Shown: positions 10,400 through 21,657 of the stretch, one piece after another
How positions within the stretch are numbered: position 1 is the first letter of the stretch
Layout: every line of letters begins with the position of its first letter
Source: Craspedostauros australis
Taxonomy: Eukaryota; Bacillariophyta; Bacillariophyceae; Mastogloiales; Achnanthaceae
NCBI GenBank assembly: GCA_026770025.1
Contig: JAMXDE010000022.1
Span: 496,001-560,000 of the forward strand
Direction of reading: 5' to 3'
Length of the DNA: 64,000 nucleotides
Translations under genes and position numbers: made by a program
The notes under the pieces: model-generated
Databases searched by the model: none
Told to the model about the DNA's origin: nothing
The model's input: the letters and a program-made list of their open reading frames with translations, nothing else

Positions 10400-12814
10400 G
10401 ATCGTGATTTTCTTCGTCTTCGTATCTGAATTGATCTTGGAAGATCGGTTGCTTCTGTTGTCCGCGCATTGCTTCAAGGCTGATTTGGTGGTGCCAGCCA
10501 CAATACTCGTACAAGTTAGGTGATCCTCAATGAGAGATGCATGATAGTCTTGCAGATGTTGTTGTTGTTGTTGTTGCGGCTTGCATTGACACGTGGGCTG
10601 TTGCCTCAAGTCATGAACCTGTGTGGATTGATGTTTCTGTTGATGATGGCTCCGATTCTGTTGTGTGAAGTGAAGGCAGCAGAGACGATGAGAGGATCGT
10701 CCTCGTATCCTGCATGCTGTTATCAACGTTTCTGCCCAAGCAGGCGTCTTCTGATAGCCTCCGCAGCAATGGTCATCATCTGTGCACTGAGGCGACCTCC
10801 GACATTGTGAGCTCTCTGGACAGTTGCGATGCAGCTCTCTTTGGCGTCTTCGCGTTTCTGTTTGCGCCTGCACTTGAGCTGTGCTCGAGTATTGCCCCTG
10901 TCGTCGGTGAGAGGCGTTTCCGTTACATCTTGTGATGGCCTCTCCTTGTTCAACAGCGATCGCCTGACTCGCATCAATGTGCTGCGGATGGTGCTGCGGA
11001 TGGTGCTGCGGCTGCTGTTGTTGGGATGTCGCATCCGTTTCATCATTGAACGATGCTGCTCCTGCTGCTCCTGCTAACGATGATGATGGTGCAAGAGCAT
11101 ACTGGGATACACGATCCGCACTTGTTCCGTCCATCTCAATCCTCATATCCGCAAAACAGCAGTCGATTTCCCCACTTGTCCCCGATTTTGTGTCTGTCGC
11201 TCTCTGCGCAGTGCCATCCTCCGTCTCGAGACGAGCAGGCGCTGTCATTGCTGATGTTGTTGCCGAGTTCATCGGTCCCATGAAAGGCGACTGCGAAATC
11301 GTTTCCACGACCGTCTCCACCACCATTCCCACAAGATTGTTGTGATGGCAGAAGCAGACCCGCCAGAACGAACTCTGCTGATGCTGCCGTGGATGGAGCA
11401 CGCTACCAATTGCAGGGCAGCGTATTGGAGAGCACTCGTCCTCTATTGGCACGATTCGTCTCTGCAATCGCGATGGCGGGTGGTGTGGATGAGAAACCCA
11501 AGTGCCCACGCGCGTGTGTGCCTGCCTTGCGCGCCACAACGCCGACCTTGTTGTCCGTGTCCTTTTGCGTTGCTTTGTTCCAACCTTGCCTTCGTCTTGC
11601 TCCTTCTTGCTCCAAGTGAAGATGTGAGCATGGAGTGGAGAGCAGGATGGATGCAGATCCCAACTCCACTCCAACTCTGCTATTCTTCACAAAGATGAGA
11701 TGCTCACTTGGCTTAATACCAATGGCTTAATACCAATGGCTTCTTGCTGCGCAAAGCAAGATGGTCTGAACGAATGAACAGCGATCCACGGTCTTTTCTC
11801 GCTCTGCCAACCGTGGTCGATCTTGCTTCCGTTCTCTCTTTGTGGGTTGTCTCTCTTCGCGTTTCGAATTTGCAAACACAGTGCGCATCCACAAATTCAT
11901 TGACCCCAACTCTCATCCAAAGACAACGATTTGCCGCCTTGACATGAGATGGAGATAGCAAGGGAGAGGTATAGTCGTATAGTCGGATAGCCGGATAGCA
12001 AAGGAAACAGAGGCAATGGCGCTCGATACGAGCAGGGTTCTGTCGAGAATACAACGGAAGGTGGTGGCGGCAACAGGAACACGGATTCTCAGTCGTCAAC
12101 TCTCCTCTCCTTTCTTGCTCCTTCTTCTCACGCTCTTCACCTGAGTTCAAGGCCAACTCCGCTTGTTTGGGCTTTGGCCTCACCTCTTCCGGTCTTGCCC
12201 TCCGCTCAGAACGCGATGCCGCCTCCACCTCGCGTGCCAACACACCTTCCTCACAAATCTCGCCGTTCGACGAATTGATGAATGCTGTGCGCCAAGCGTG
12301 GGCATTTCCATGTGTGTCGCTCACACATGTTGCACAACGCTCACCAACGGACACATGCTCCACCTCCCGCCACATTAGCGATGGTCGGAGTCTCACACAA
12401 TTCTGGTCCATATTCAGTCGGATGGGTCATCCGGGTGCTCGTGAATGAGCGCAAGAAAAAAGAACAACGGGAATGGGCTGGCTGTGGAAACAAGAGAGAG
12501 ACAGGTAGTCTTGTTGTGCCCTTTCCGAAATCATCATCTGTTGCGACAGCGTGCGCAGCAGAGCGTCCCAGGGAAATCCTATCAGCGTGTGGTAGGGCAA
12601 GCAAAGTGGAAGTATTGGAACATCCCAAGTATAGTATAGTGTTATACGCATTGTATTGTATTATACATTGAGCGTTGTTGTTTGTTGGTTAGTTCACCTA
12701 CAGGTTTGCGTCTCAACTTGTGTTTTCCCGATCGAAGAACCTGATCTCCACACACAGAGAGAGAGAGAGATCTACTTCGTTCCAATACCGCGCCCTGACC
12801 CGCTCTGCTGTACT
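10400..12814. other. Upstream region with long in-frame open extension
   Basis: From 10400 to 11674 the frame of the PT-repeat protein stays open on the minus strand and would encode Gln/His-rich sequence. Its outermost start is TTG and the signal peptide lies downstream, so this is treated as 5' UTR or upstream sequence. From 11700 to 12814 no gene is supported. An imperfect direct repeat (ATGGCTTAATACCA) lies near 11715-11740, and TAGTCG repeats near 11970-12000. Confidence 0.4.
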
Positions 12815-13846
12815 CTAATACTTCGCAAGCTGACCCAGCCATCGCAGATCCTCCTTGCGGTATTTGGCCAGCAGTTGGTCGGAGCTCACCAACCAACAGT
12901 ATTCCTGTGTGGCGCCCTCATCTTCAGCAACATCGTCACGCACGGTGGCGCGCTGCAAGATAACGCTGCGACGATGCGATTCATCAGTAATCAATGCCAA
13001 CGCCGTGGGGTGGCTGTCGCCAGGTAGAGCCACGCGGCCGCTCTTGGACTTGGACAGCGCCTCGAATGCTGCCCGAATGCCCGTCTGGATGCTGGCATCG
13101 TCATTCCTGCTGTCGAGCGTTCCACCAAGGCGGTACACGACATCGTAGGTAGCTGCGCCATCCTTCTTTGCGGAACGTGATGATAGCAGCAGCATCTCGG
13201 TTGCGGGCGTCAGAGCGATGTACGTTGCTGCGGTCCATTGGATCTTTTCCTTTTCTCGCAGCATGCTCTCGTCTGCATCGGATGACCACGTCTGTGCCAG
13301 CGCATTCGAATTGGCGGTGGCGTCCTGCTGCGCCGAAGTTGATTGCGATGCTGCTGCAGTCTCCACCACCGCGTCGCCCGCCTCCAACTTCGTCTCCTTG
13401 CTGAACTCGATCAGCGCCTGGAATAGGACCAGCAGGCTGTAGACCAGCACCACGCCTTCCGGTAACGTCCACGTCGCGACGCTCGACAAGGCGTGGTTGA
13501 CTCCGGTCAGGATCAGAAGCAAGGCACCGAAGGCCAACCGCACGCGCGACCCTTCCAAGCCCGGCACGAAGAATCCGGAGCCGCGTTCAATGGCACCCGA
13601 TGGCCGCACGTAGACGCCTTTGGTCTTTTCGGCCCGCAGTTGCGTGGATGTCGGTGTTGGTTGGGAATGGTGGTTACGACAATGGATCCCACTGAGGACG
13701 GGTTGTGCTGTGAATGCCGTGGCCGTGCGCGTTTGCGATGCCATCATCATGGTTGCTGTTGCAACCACCGTCATCCCGATCCTTGTCAATCGCATCGGCC
13801 TTGCCGAGCACATTGGTGTTGACGCCAAATGAGTGTTGGATCTCAT
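12815..13846 (-). CDS. CCB2/CCB4-like cytochrome b6f heme cofactor assembly protein, plastid-targeted
   Basis: A 343-aa protein. The N-terminus has a hydrophobic segment followed by TATAFTAQP, which resembles the AXA-F cleavage site of bipartite plastid targeting signals in diatoms. The mature part begins with VYVRPSGAIERGSGFFVPGLEG, followed by two membrane helices (RLAFGALLLILTGVNHAL and EGVVLVYSLLVLFQALI). The stromal or lumenal domain ends with CWLVSS and then EDLRWLGQLAKY. This layout (two N-terminal helices, then a domain ending in a W-L pattern) matches the CCB2/CCB4 family, which acts in covalent attachment of heme ci to cytochrome b6 in thylakoids. Whether it corresponds to CCB2 or CCB4 was not decided. 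Single exon; starts at a true ATG. Residues from about 140 to 180 are Ala/Ser/Gln-rich and may be disordered. Confidence 0.7.
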   Translation of the reverse strand: MRSNTHLASTPMCSARPMRLTRIGMTVVATATMMMASQTRTATAFTAQPVLSGIHCRNHHSQPTPTSTQLRAEKTKGVYVRPSGAIERGSGFFVPGLEGSRVRLAFGALLLILTGVNHALSSVATWTLPEGVVLVYSLLVLFQALIEFSKETKLEAGDAVVETAAASQSTSAQQDATANSNALAQTWSSDADESMLREKEKIQWTAATYIALTPATEMLLLSSRSAKKDGAATYDVVYRLGGTLDSRNDDASIQTGIRAAFEALSKSKSGRVALPGDSHPTALALITDESHRRSVILQRATVRDDVAEDEGATQEYCWLVSSDQLLAKYRKEDLRWLGQLAKY

Positions 13847-14494
13847 CCTGCTGTGTTCGTGGTGTTGCCAACGTAAAGTTCACAAGAGTCACGATCAATG
13901 TGCTGCAATGTTCGAGTTCTCCGAGATGTAGTGAGTATTGGTAATGGAAAGAGATGGGTTGTGCGGGTGGCGAGGCTCTCCTATTTGTGCTTGTTTGTGC
14001 TGGTGACGCCACAGAAAACGAAGCAACAAATGAATGGATCTTCTGTGTGGTTGATGCCTTGTGTGTGACGTCAGGCAATCAGTCTACGCTCTAGTTTCAT
14101 GCTCACAATTTTCAACTCGACTGTTCGGACACATCCAGAGTGCGCAAGATTGAGTAAATAATGCATCACAAGACTACATCCACATCTATTTACGACATTG
14201 TACTGCAATCTGCTCTGTGTAAAAACGCATGTATAATGTACATGTAGAGGGCTATGTGTAAGTACGTACAATACTACTTGGCGATGAATGGTGGAGTACT
14301 CAAGTGCATTCCTCTGTGAAAGAGCTGCTCGTTGCGGAAATTCACGCGTGCTCACATCCTGGCTGATTGGCTTTGCATAGACGACAACAGTGCGGCACCC
14401 GTATCTCGTCCTATCTGCGCATCCACTGCCTTATGTTGTCCCACTTTCCCTTCTCTTCTCTCCTTTCCATTCCTTCGAGACAGTAAGACCCCCG
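13847..14494. other. Intergenic, no gene seen
   Basis: Between the plastid assembly gene and the CTL gene, both on the minus strand. It should hold the CTL 3' UTR and the promoter of the downstream gene. No domain-bearing frame was found. Confidence 0.4.
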
Positions 14495-16534
14495 TCAATT
14501 CCCAAACTCCTCGGGATACACCTTCCTCCAAGCCTGCGTCATGGAACGTGAATGTTCCGGGTGATTCTCGCGCAGCGCGTTGGGATTCTCAGCAAAGCAG
14601 ACGATCACGGTCTCTACAGCGCTCGACACGACCTTGAGAACCACGGACGAAAGCAGGGCGCCGTAGATGCATCCCACTGCAAAGGTGATCCAGCAACTCC
14701 TGCAGTGATGCATTGCAAAGATGGTGTGATCGGCGTCTATCATGTCGTGAGATGGTTCGGAGTCCTCGGGCACGCCATCCCACCAAGTTGGCACCAGGAT
14801 GTAGAGGAGCACGGAAGTGACTCCGGTGCAGACTGACACGAGCAGTGTGATGATTTGCAAGCTTCGCGCTACGAGCACGTCGTTCAGCACGACGGACCAA
14901 CCGCGAGCCTGGAAGAGGGCGTACACCTTGGACCCTGCTGTCATGTAGTCGAAGCCGTAGATACCAACGTACACTGAAATGTGGCCGCGCACAATCGCAT
15001 CGTTGGATCATTGGGTAGAGTAGAATGTCGTGGAATTGAACAGGAAGAGAAATGGAGTGGAAGATTGTGAGGAACTGAAGGAGAGAATCACACAAGCGCG
15101 AGACAAGATGGCCATGTCAAGCGCGCGGCGCCATAGCAATATACCCATACCCATACCCAGCCCACTACAATGCAGCACATAATGTCGCAAACTTACCAAA
15201 CGCCCATTTGTTGATGTACTGCACCAACCGTTGCAACTGCTGCACGAGGCATTCCAAGAGACAAAAGAGCACCGATGCTCCGGCGCTACCGCCTTCATTA
15301 TTCTCCCGACGCCGCTCATTGTCCAACCTGGCCATGCGCACGACGGCCTCCAGGACCTGCGTGATAGACAGCACGAGGGATCCGAAGCAGATGGAACCAA
15401 AGGAGTAGACGGACGTGCGGTACATGGAATCGCACAATGCCTGGGAACAGCAGGCCGATGCCTCCTGCGGCACGAACCACCAGCTCCCCACGACGCCGGC
15501 CACGTTGGTGTGCAGCATGTACTTGAGGACGCCGTATGTCCAGCAGTAGGACAGGAACCAGAGCAAGGCGTAGAGCTCCACGTGTTTGCATTTTTGCTCG
15601 CAGTCGACTTCGATGCTGTCTCCGGTCAGATCTGCGCTGTCCGATACGGAGGTGTGCTGATCGCACTCTTCGTGACAGCCAGCATGATGGTAAAGGTACA
15701 CTAACGCAAAGCCCGCAGTCGAGATCCACAGCCATGTCTTGATGACGGTGAGGAAGCTGAGGAAGACCAGCCCGAAGTTCTTGCGCACGGCCGTCATGCC
15801 GGCGACGAGGTTGGCGGCCGCAAACGGAACGCGATACCAATTGGAATAGGCGAAGAAGGACCCGAAGAGACCGATCACGAGCAGGATGACGCCGAGAGCG
15901 ATGCTGGATGCGATGAAGCTCCACAAGGCCAACGCGAAGCAGACGAAGGGCGATACCAACAGGGAGATTTGCACCATGGTCTCCGCGCATGCTCCGTACA
16001 GAAGCAGCGCGCCGATGCCCCAGCCGATGCTCGTTGCGGCCACGATGGCATGGAACAGGATGTACCGTCCGCTATCCAGGTCCATCTCTGCATCATGCCC
16101 GTTCACATCTATTGTGATTTCAAAGTCCTCAAAGAAATCCGCATCCGCCGTCATCTCCTGCAGTCCCAGCACGGCCAATACCACCATCCCGATGAACTGC
16201 AATAGGAAGGCCACCGCGAAGATCTTGTCCTGGCATACGGCCTCCTGCACTTCTCCATGATCCCAGTCCTCCTCGATGAGAGGCTCGTCTTCCCATGTGA
16301 CTGTTTGCAGCAGACGGGCAATCGTGAGAAAATCTTCACATCGTGGCATAGCCAGAACACAAATACACGCTCTGCTCTACCGTACTCTACTCTACTCGAA
16401 CGCAATTGCATGACGCTCTGCTCACCTTGAGGTTCTGGCGAAGGCGACGGTGTTCGATGATCGCTCGGCAGCAACGGCTCCACGAGGACGTTGGCCTCCT
16501 CCTCTACCAGGATGATCTCAGCTGGTGATGTCAT
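14495..16534 (-). CDS. Choline transporter-like protein (CTL/SLC44), three exons
   Basis: Exons on the minus strand: 16534-16426, 16333-15197 and 14973-14495, giving 1725 coding bases (574 aa). Both introns (92 and 223 bases) have GT...AG ends and both are phase 1, so the frame is kept. The predicted protein has about ten membrane helices. The junction of exons 2 and 3 reads NKWAF-VYVGIYGFDY, the conserved late CTL segment (INKxAY...IYG). The C-terminal part has a large helix pair and a polar tail. Family role: choline or related organic cation/ethanolamine transport at plasma or organelle membranes. Substrate here is inferred from family only. The loop between the first helices is acidic and contains Cys, as in animal CTLs. 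The start was set at MTSPAEII. An in-frame ATG at 16792 would add a hydrophobic segment and cannot be excluded. Confidence 0.8.
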
Positions 16535-16829
16535 GTTGCTGGTTACTTCTTTTTTGTGTCGAATGAGAAAGACGACAACAACGGGAACAGCAGCAGCAAC
16601 AGCGATGGCAATGGCAATAGCAACACCCACGAGAAGGAGGAGAAACAAGGCACTGTGGAATGATGTTTGTGGCAGCGGAAGATCTTTGAAATGGAGTCGT
16701 GTTTTAGATTTTAGGAACACAACCGAAGTGCACGTTTCGCGCGTGTGCCCCTTGTTCGCAATCGGGGAATGCGGTTCCTCTTCCCATTCCACGATCTTTG
16801 GGTCGTACTACTACTCATAGCCGCACGAG

Positions 16830-19034
16830 CTACGAAAAACAGTGCTGTTGGCAGAGGCCAGGAAGTGCTTTGGCGAGGTTTGCCTTCTCCAAGATGTTGA
16901 GGGATCGCACGTCGATGAGCTCGACGTTGCCCTGCGGACATGTCAGATCCACTTGCTGGTAGTACTCGTTGGCTTCGTCGCGGATGGTCTGGGCTGAGAT
17001 GCTGTCGCAGCCATCGCAGGTCCACCATTTCTGCTCTTCCCAGAATGGGAATGGAGCGCAGGAGATGAAGCGGCAGTTCCAGCAGGGGCTGGTCAAGCCA
17101 TCGCTGCGCATCAGCAGGAAGACGGACACCAGCATCATGACCAGCACGAGGAGAGCGCCGAACAGACGCAGCAGCTTGATCTGGATCTTGTGGAGCACCC
17201 CGCTTCGCTTGCCAAAGAACTTCAGTGGCAGCCGCCGCAGGAAGGTGCAGGCCATCAGGAAGCCGTACAGGAGACCCCCCAGATGTGCGAAGTTGTCAAT
17301 GTACGGCGTCCAGCCGAGAATGGAGTTGAATGCCAGGTCGAACAGGATCCAGATGATGCTGCAGGCCGCTATGGACCACGTGTGCCCGCTGCGTTGGCGG
17401 AAGACGACGAACAGCAGCCGCCAATTCAGTACGATGTCCGCGAGGCACATGCCGACAAGACCGAAGATGGCGCCCGATGCTCCCACGAGGATGTAGCCAG
17501 GCTGCATGATGACGGAGAGCAGGTTGGCACCGAGAGCCGATGCCATGTAGATGACGCATGTGGTCACCGTGCCGTGGTTGCGCTCGACGGCCCGCCCGAT
17601 CAGCCACAGCGCGCACATGTTGGCCACCAGATGGATGACTCCACCATGGAGAAACACGGCGAACGCGAGGCGGTACAGCTCGCCATTCTCGATCAGCAAC
17701 GAGCTTTGCAGGGCGCCGGCGGCAATCAGGGCGTCCGTGCTGGGGCCGATGAGAAGATTGACGTCAAGCGGCTCAACGACCCAGTCGTTCAGATGGAAGG
17801 CGTATAGCATCATGGCCACGTTGAGGAGGAGCACGCCGTAGCTGAAGTACGGACGCACGACGCCATTCAGACGGGCTTCTTCGTAGTCTGCCCAACGCAC
17901 GTACGGGAGATTGCGTTCGCGGCGCCAGGACGTATCCTCAGCCCAGCGCAGGTCCATCCGGATATCGGAAAGGTTGGTGTACATCCCGGCGATCCCGTAC
18001 GGCATGGTCATGAACTTCCGTCGACGCTGTAGCTGCGCGAATCGGAACTCTTGAATGCGACGGCGCAGGTCAAGGGGCATGCCATCCAGTGGGAGGCTCT
18101 TGTTGGAGGTCGCCGCCTGCAGGATCTCGATCAGCTGCTCCAGTCTGTTTGGGTCGTATTCGAAGTCGAGCACTTCGATGGATGTGGGAATCGGCATGCT
18201 CGTGGAATCTTTGCGTCGGCGTCTTGGCTTCTTCACGTTCGGTGCTTGTATCGTTTCTGCGATCTCGTCGGTGACGGTGCGTCGTCGGCGTTGTTCGGGA
18301 CATGGTGCGTCCATACCAAAGCCAGGAATGTGGCCTCTGGGAGCGACCTTTGAAGGGGCTGTGACGATTGTGGTACGATTGGAGCCATTGCTGTCATTTG
18401 ATCCAATCACCATCATCGTCTCGTGGTCTTCGATTGTTTCAAATACGAATTGGAAAGAGGAAGACGATGACGACAATGACGATGAGGAGGAAGAGCGCAT
18501 TGCTGAGGATTGGGATGAGGAGGGCGAGTTGGAATTGGGTTTGAGTGTGGGTTTGGAGCGTGATGTGGCAGAGCAAAACCCTGTGCAATCATCGATGTCG
18601 ATGTCGATACTGCTTTGGTTATTGTTGCGGGTGTTCAGGCTGTTGATGCTGTCAGCCGATGTATCCAGCGAACGTCGTGAGTCATCGTCCGCATCTGCGT
18701 TTGCTCCAACAAAATCTTGCAAATCGTTGGTGCTGTGCCATGTATCGCTGCTCAGACGGTGGCTTGCCAACGAACGCGACGATCCGAACGTCTCCATTGC
18801 GCTGTAGTATCCGTCGCTGGCATCGTCGTTGATACCGAACTTGCGGACATGTCCGGATGCCGACGTCAACGATGACGACGCCGTGCGCCATGATGGAAAC
18901 AGGGGTGGCGATGGTGGCGATGACTGATCCATCGTTGGTGTTTGCAACGATGTTGGCGATGACATCGGCAATGATTCAGATCTCTTCAGGTTGCGCGGGT
19001 GACCGTCGATCGCATTGGTGCTTCGTGAGCTCAT
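16830..19034 (-). CDS. Rhomboid family intramembrane serine protease
   Basis: A 734-aa protein. The first half (to about residue 310) is Ser/Asn-rich and disordered. The second half is a rhomboid core: a first helix (YGVLLLNVAMMLYAF), then LYRLAFAVFLHGGVIHLVANM with the His/Asn pair of helix 2, GASGAIFG with the catalytic Ser at about residue 520, and FAHLGG with the catalytic His at about 584. Both dyad residues are present, so it should be active, unlike iRhoms. An extra C-terminal helix (LFGALLVLVMMLVSVF) and a Cys-rich tail (CWNC, CDGC, CQQHC) follow. Family role: cleavage of membrane-anchored substrates within the bilayer, usually in the secretory pathway or plasma membrane. Substrates are unknown. 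The frame extends 26 codons upstream only to a TTG, so the ATG at 19034 is used. Single exon. Confidence 0.85.
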   Translation of the reverse strand: MSSRSTNAIDGHPRNLKRSESLPMSSPTSLQTPTMDQSSPPSPPLFPSWRTASSSLTSASGHVRKFGINDDASDGYYSAMETFGSSRSLASHRLSSDTWHSTNDLQDFVGANADADDDSRRSLDTSADSINSLNTRNNNQSSIDIDIDDCTGFCSATSRSKPTLKPNSNSPSSSQSSAMRSSSSSSLSSSSSSFQFVFETIEDHETMMVIGSNDSNGSNRTTIVTAPSKVAPRGHIPGFGMDAPCPEQRRRRTVTDEIAETIQAPNVKKPRRRRKDSTSMPIPTSIEVLDFEYDPNRLEQLIEILQAATSNKSLPLDGMPLDLRRRIQEFRFAQLQRRRKFMTMPYGIAGMYTNLSDIRMDLRWAEDTSWRRERNLPYVRWADYEEARLNGVVRPYFSYGVLLLNVAMMLYAFHLNDWVVEPLDVNLLIGPSTDALIAAGALQSSLLIENGELYRLAFAVFLHGGVIHLVANMCALWLIGRAVERNHGTVTTCVIYMASALGANLLSVIMQPGYILVGASGAIFGLVGMCLADIVLNWRLLFVVFRQRSGHTWSIAACSIIWILFDLAFNSILGWTPYIDNFAHLGGLLYGFLMACTFLRRLPLKFFGKRSGVLHKIQIKLLRLFGALLVLVMMLVSVFLLMRSDGLTSPCWNCRFISCAPFPFWEEQKWWTCDGCDSISAQTIRDEANEYYQQVDLTCPQGNVELIDVRSLNILEKANLAKALPGLCQQHCFS

Positions 19035-20109
19035 GGTGGAATCGATGATGTAGTTGCTGCGACAAGCAATCTTTGTTTGGAATGGCAGCGGTGACGATGG
19101 CAAAGAAGTCAACTTATGTATGAGGCCGGCGCAATGAAGGACCAGTCTTGTGGAGGTGAGAGGTGTCCTTCGTGCAACACTGGTTCGAGAGTTGTCGTCG
19201 CACTGATGATGAAATGCTGTGGATGGGTGCAGTGTACAGTCTTGGGTTGTGATGTGAGGTGAGGAGAAAGTGGTAACACGGTAAGACTCTCGTGCTCGTG
19301 CTTGTGTGGTATTGTACGAGCTATGGTACCATCTCCGTACTTACAGGCGTTGCCGCATTACGATGCATCACAGTCCTGTACCATGTGTACCTACTCAGCC
19401 CCCACCACGCCTTGACGCGCAGGTATGATTTGAATTCCACCCATCCATCGCCGCGCAAGCCCATTGTGCACATCGAACATCGTGGACAAAAGTCACCGTT
19501 GCCCCTCGTTCGAGGCATTGCGTCTGGGAAATCCGCAATCAGGAAGTAGCTCGTGGCACAGCTTGCCTTGCCTTGCCTTGGCATCGGTTCCATCGTGGAT
19601 GGCGTTGGCGTTCGTGCTTCTTCCTTGCTCCGCAGCCAGAAATCACGCGAATGAAAGCGTCTTGTTTGCGCCTGTCCAAATTTGAATTCAGGGATCTCTT
19701 TGGAGTCGTGGAACCATCTCCATTCTGATGGATTTACCGACTCAAACGATTACAAATACACCGTTATAACGGTTACGATGATTCAGATTTGGAACGGCAG
19801 CTTCTTCATCACAAATTGCCGACGTCACGATCAAACGCCTTCTCCATTCAACCAAATCACAAACGCAGAGACACACACAAGCATGTGGTCCACAGCGAGC
19901 CATGACAAGAAACAGGAGGTCAGTGTTGAGTAATTGCACTCTGCATACTCTGTCATCCTCGTACTCTTGAGCAGCTTGCGTGTGGGCAGCATAGTCGTAC
20001 GAGCTATTATACACGCATACGACCAAGTCGGATACAGAATAGCGACATCCCCAGATATTCTTCATCTTCATCATCAAGACAACACGCACCCGTCGAGGTT
20101 GGATGCACA
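19035..20109. other. Divergent intergenic region
   Basis: Lies between the minus-strand rhomboid gene and the plus-strand metallophosphoesterase gene, so it should contain both promoters. No gene seen. It holds the AGTCGTACGAG element at 19993-20003 and a related GTACGAGCTA at about 19315. Confidence 0.4.
19993..20003 (+). promoter_or_regulatory. AGTCGTACGAG element upstream of the metallophosphoesterase gene
   Basis: Same 11-mer as at 2670-2680, here 107 bases before the ATG. Function is inference from position only. Confidence 0.25.
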
Positions 20110-21657
20110 ATGCGACATGCGTCAGCCATGCGAGAAGCAGCCCTCCTCATCTTCGCCGTGCTGGCCACTCGTGCGTCTGCGTGGAGCCGATCTCTGGCGG
20201 CGCGTGGATCTTCTTCACGAGGTCGGCGCATTCCAGCTGAGGCCGATGCATTGAGATGCAGAAGCGCGATGCGCTGTTGCACGCGCATGCAAGCGACAAA
20301 GGGACCGGACGATCGCACCAGTGCATCACAGCAAAATGAAGGGGGGAATGCGTGGCAACAAACATCGAGGAGAGACCTGATACCCGTGCCGCCATGGCGC
20401 GGCATACGGCAGCTGGTGCACATTGGGCCATGGGGTGTGAAATGGGACAAGCGGTTGCAGCGGTATCAAAAAGAGTTGTCAGCGGCAATGGGCGTGGACA
20501 TCGATAGAAGAGGTTCCATCTCGATCAACAGCTCAAGTGCGAGAGGAAGGCAGGGGCTGAATGCGAAATCGCCCAAAAGCAAGGTCCTTTACGTATCCGC
20601 ACCAACTCCAACACCTGTGCCAAGGCCCACGTCAACGACAGCAACCCGACAATTGTCGGCGGATTCCGAAACGAATGAATGGTCTTGGAACGAAGTCTGG
20701 AATGATGGAATGCCAGAAGTGGACTTTTCAGTGGAAGCCGGCGCGAGGGGTGTCGCACGCGTTGTATTCATCTCGGATACTCACGGAAAGCACGAATGCA
20801 TTCAGGTCCCGCAATGCGACATTTTGATCCACTGCGGCGATGTGTTGCAACGCTACGGGTACCTTGGCGACTATGGCGCTGGGCAGCGAGGATTGAAAGA
20901 ATTTGATGAGTGGTTGGGCCAAGTGCCTGCCCGACACAAGTTCGTTATCGGTGGGAACCATGATACCCAGATGGAGGCCGACGAATCTACGCTGGCGTCA
21001 GGCCTGTACTCGTGGAGGCCAAATAATGGGGTGCTGCTGGATGGCTCGATCGTCCACGATGTGTGTGGATTGCGGTTGTTTGGTTCCCCGTACTCTCCTC
21101 CGGGCGTCACCTCCAATAGGGCCTTCCAACGGCCGGAGATGTGGAAACACCATGAGCAGAACATGGTGGCAACTTCATTCTCAGCGCATGCTGGTATCGG
21201 TGGTGACGATGGCGCCGTCAATGAGAATGGCGAAGGAGGGAACAACGGGGCGAGCATCCAGAGTGCATCAAAATATGGCGACTCGTACCCATTCAACAGC
21301 AAAAGCGCAAATAAAGACGGTGGTATCGCTGGCGATCACATCCGCATCCGCAACCGCAGCCACAACCACATTCGCAGGCGCGACCAGATTGATCTGCTGG
21401 TGACACATGCGAGATGCGGCAACATCGAGACAATGCTGATGGACCCAGACAGCACCATCTGCCCACGAGTGTGGGCTCATGGCCACTTCCATGATCAATA
21501 CGGTATTGACACCCTCACGAGTCGTGATGCCGCTTGCGCGGTAACACGTGGAGACTTGCCACGATCAACCCTTCTTGTTAATGCAGCTTCGTGCGACATG
21601 ATCTATCGCCCAGTCAATCCTCCGATCGTGGTCGATGTTCCTCTTGTGCCGAGGTGA
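20110..21657 (+). CDS. Secreted or organelle-targeted calcineurin-like metallophosphoesterase (MPPED type)
   Basis: A 515-aa protein with all metal-binding motifs of the calcineurin-like phosphoesterase fold: D223-x-H225 in FISDTHGK, GD at 243-244, GNHD at 282-285, H433 in VTHARCG, and GHFH with H459 and H461. The order and spacing fit class III cyclic nucleotide phosphodiesterase/MPPED-like enzymes, which hydrolyse phosphodiesters using two metal ions. The substrate is not known. The N-terminus (MRHASAMREAALLIFAVLATRASA) looks like a signal peptide, so it enters the secretory route or a complex plastid. A spacer of about 100 residues (Gly/Asn/Ser-rich, about 350-425) is inserted between the fourth and fifth motifs and is unusual for the family. 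Single exon with a true ATG. Confidence 0.8.
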   Translation: MRHASAMREAALLIFAVLATRASAWSRSLAARGSSSRGRRIPAEADALRCRSAMRCCTRMQATKGPDDRTSASQQNEGGNAWQQTSRRDLIPVPPWRGIRQLVHIGPWGVKWDKRLQRYQKELSAAMGVDIDRRGSISINSSSARGRQGLNAKSPKSKVLYVSAPTPTPVPRPTSTTATRQLSADSETNEWSWNEVWNDGMPEVDFSVEAGARGVARVVFISDTHGKHECIQVPQCDILIHCGDVLQRYGYLGDYGAGQRGLKEFDEWLGQVPARHKFVIGGNHDTQMEADESTLASGLYSWRPNNGVLLDGSIVHDVCGLRLFGSPYSPPGVTSNRAFQRPEMWKHHEQNMVATSFSAHAGIGGDDGAVNENGEGGNNGASIQSASKYGDSYPFNSKSANKDGGIAGDHIRIRNRSHNHIRRRDQIDLLVTHARCGNIETMLMDPDSTICPRVWAHGHFHDQYGIDTLTSRDAACAVTRGDLPRSTLLVNAASCDMIYRPVNPPIVVDVPLVPR

